From an uncultured Bacteroides sp. (GTDB lineage: Bacteria; Bacteroidota; Bacteroidia; Bacteroidales; Bacteroidaceae), in assembly GCA_944321465.1 (NCBI GenBank), contig CALULL010000018.1, forward strand, positions 1-64,000: a stretch of 64,000 nt of DNA, given 5' to 3'. The notes below the pieces were generated by a model. It was not told the DNA's origin and searched no databases. It saw nothing but the letters and a program-made list of their open reading frames with translations. This document shows, piece by piece, positions 63,675 through 64,000 of this stretch; within the stretch, counting starts at the first letter, position 1; the number at the start of each line of letters is the position of its first letter. The position numbers were made by a program, and so were the translations under genes.

Positions 63675-64000
63675 TCAATTCACGTCGGCCTTTCCCTCGG
63701 CGTACTCGCCAAGCACCCGCAGCTCCTTGGTCAGCGGCGTGATGGCCACCACAGCCTGCTTATAGCGCAGGAGCTGGCCGAACGTGATGTCCACGTAGAA
63801 GCGGTACTCCCACTCCCGGCCTATGATGGGCAGGGACTGTATCTTCGTAAGGTTGATGCGGTAGAACGCCAGGATGGACAGCACCTGCGACAGACTGCCC
63901 TCGACGTGGGGCAACGTGAAAGTGAGGCTCACCTTGTTGGGTTCGTGCGCACGTTGCCCGCTCATCTCATCGGCCACCCAAGGGTCGGCCAGAACAAGGA
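63675..64000 (-). CDS. pheA: Prephenate dehydratase, C-terminal part (ACT domain), cut by the window edge
   Basis: About 108 codons seen, starting in frame at LVLADPWVADEMSGQRAHEP and ending at 63675. The visible part is the regulatory ACT domain: KVSLTFTLPHVEGSLSQVLS then ILAFYRINLTKIQSLPI and EYRFYVDI, which binds phenylalanine. It continues past the right edge. A start near 63977 would be internal and is rejected. 33 bases before the DAHP synthase fusion gene. Confidence 0.85.
   Translation of the reverse strand, partial: LVLADPWVADEMSGQRAHEPNKVSLTFTLPHVEGSLSQVLSILAFYRINLTKIQSLPIIGREWEYRFYVDITFGQLLRYKQAVVAITPLTKELRVLGEYAEGKADVN

Overview
The window looks like a chromosomal segment of a Bacteroidales bacterium (Bacteroides/Tannerella-like; the genus cannot be fixed from sequence alone). 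The reasons are the promoter pattern, where TTG or TTTG, 19-21 bases and then TAnnTTTG recurs upstream of many genes; the ATP synthase operon order atpD-C-(atpI-like)-B-E-F-H-A-G; the DUF4492-cydA-cydB cluster; a fused BioB-BioA; the etfB-etfA-acyl-CoA dehydrogenase trio; and a DAHP synthase/chorismate mutase fusion next to prephenate dehydratase. Two copies of a dif-type XerC/XerD site at the left suggest the window lies close to the chromosome terminus.

Layout. (1) 1-2006 is a decayed accessory edge: the start of an IS982-like transposase, an IS4-like transposase remnant, long AT-rich stretches and an XRE repressor-like gene. (2) 2007-6681 is a 4.65 kb element bounded by two dif copies. It holds a rolling-circle-type replication initiator, several unknown small genes, an extremely GC-rich non-coding island with direct repeats and a large hairpin, a 259-residue protein with a GKVGN N-terminus, a 42-residue hydrophobic 'smalltalk'-like peptide and a probable small RNA. 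It resembles a dif-integrated filamentous phage or its satellite, but no Zot/pI assembly ATPase is visible. (3) 6777-12713 is the biotin operon, bioBA-bioF-bioG-bioC-bioD, minus strand. (4) 12735-20982 holds cytochrome bd oxidase, CTP synthase, YidC and a MATE transporter. (5) 21027-31904 holds a PIF1-like helicase, the etf/acyl-CoA dehydrogenase operon, a recR operon with a glycosyltransferase and an acetyltransferase, and a BASS-type transporter. (6) 32002-38704 holds a small DNA-binding protein and a five-gene exopolysaccharide operon (export lipoprotein, chain-length protein, polymerase, flippase, glycosyltransferase). (7) 39249-44293 holds an HU/SPOR protein, an FHA protein, a solitary HsdR-N domain protein, AMP nucleosidase, holA and a Crp/Fnr regulator. 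(8) 44422-51918 is the F-type ATP synthase operon. (9) 52241-64000 holds a phosphohexomutase, a C69 dipeptidase, a type III restriction-modification system, alanine dehydrogenase and aromatic amino-acid genes running off the right edge.

The most unusual things are the dif-bounded element with its hairpin that mimics a folded XerC/XerD site, and a family of tandem repeats with an exact 22-base period in at least four intergenic gaps. All four lie in the same orientation relative to dif, and a fifth gap carries a different sequence with the same period. Other items of interest are a strong promoter feeding straight into a nested palindrome before the BASS gene, and a structured inverted repeat after holA.

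All coordinates were read by eye from the sequence and supplied translations. Family names are from recognition of motifs, not from a database search.
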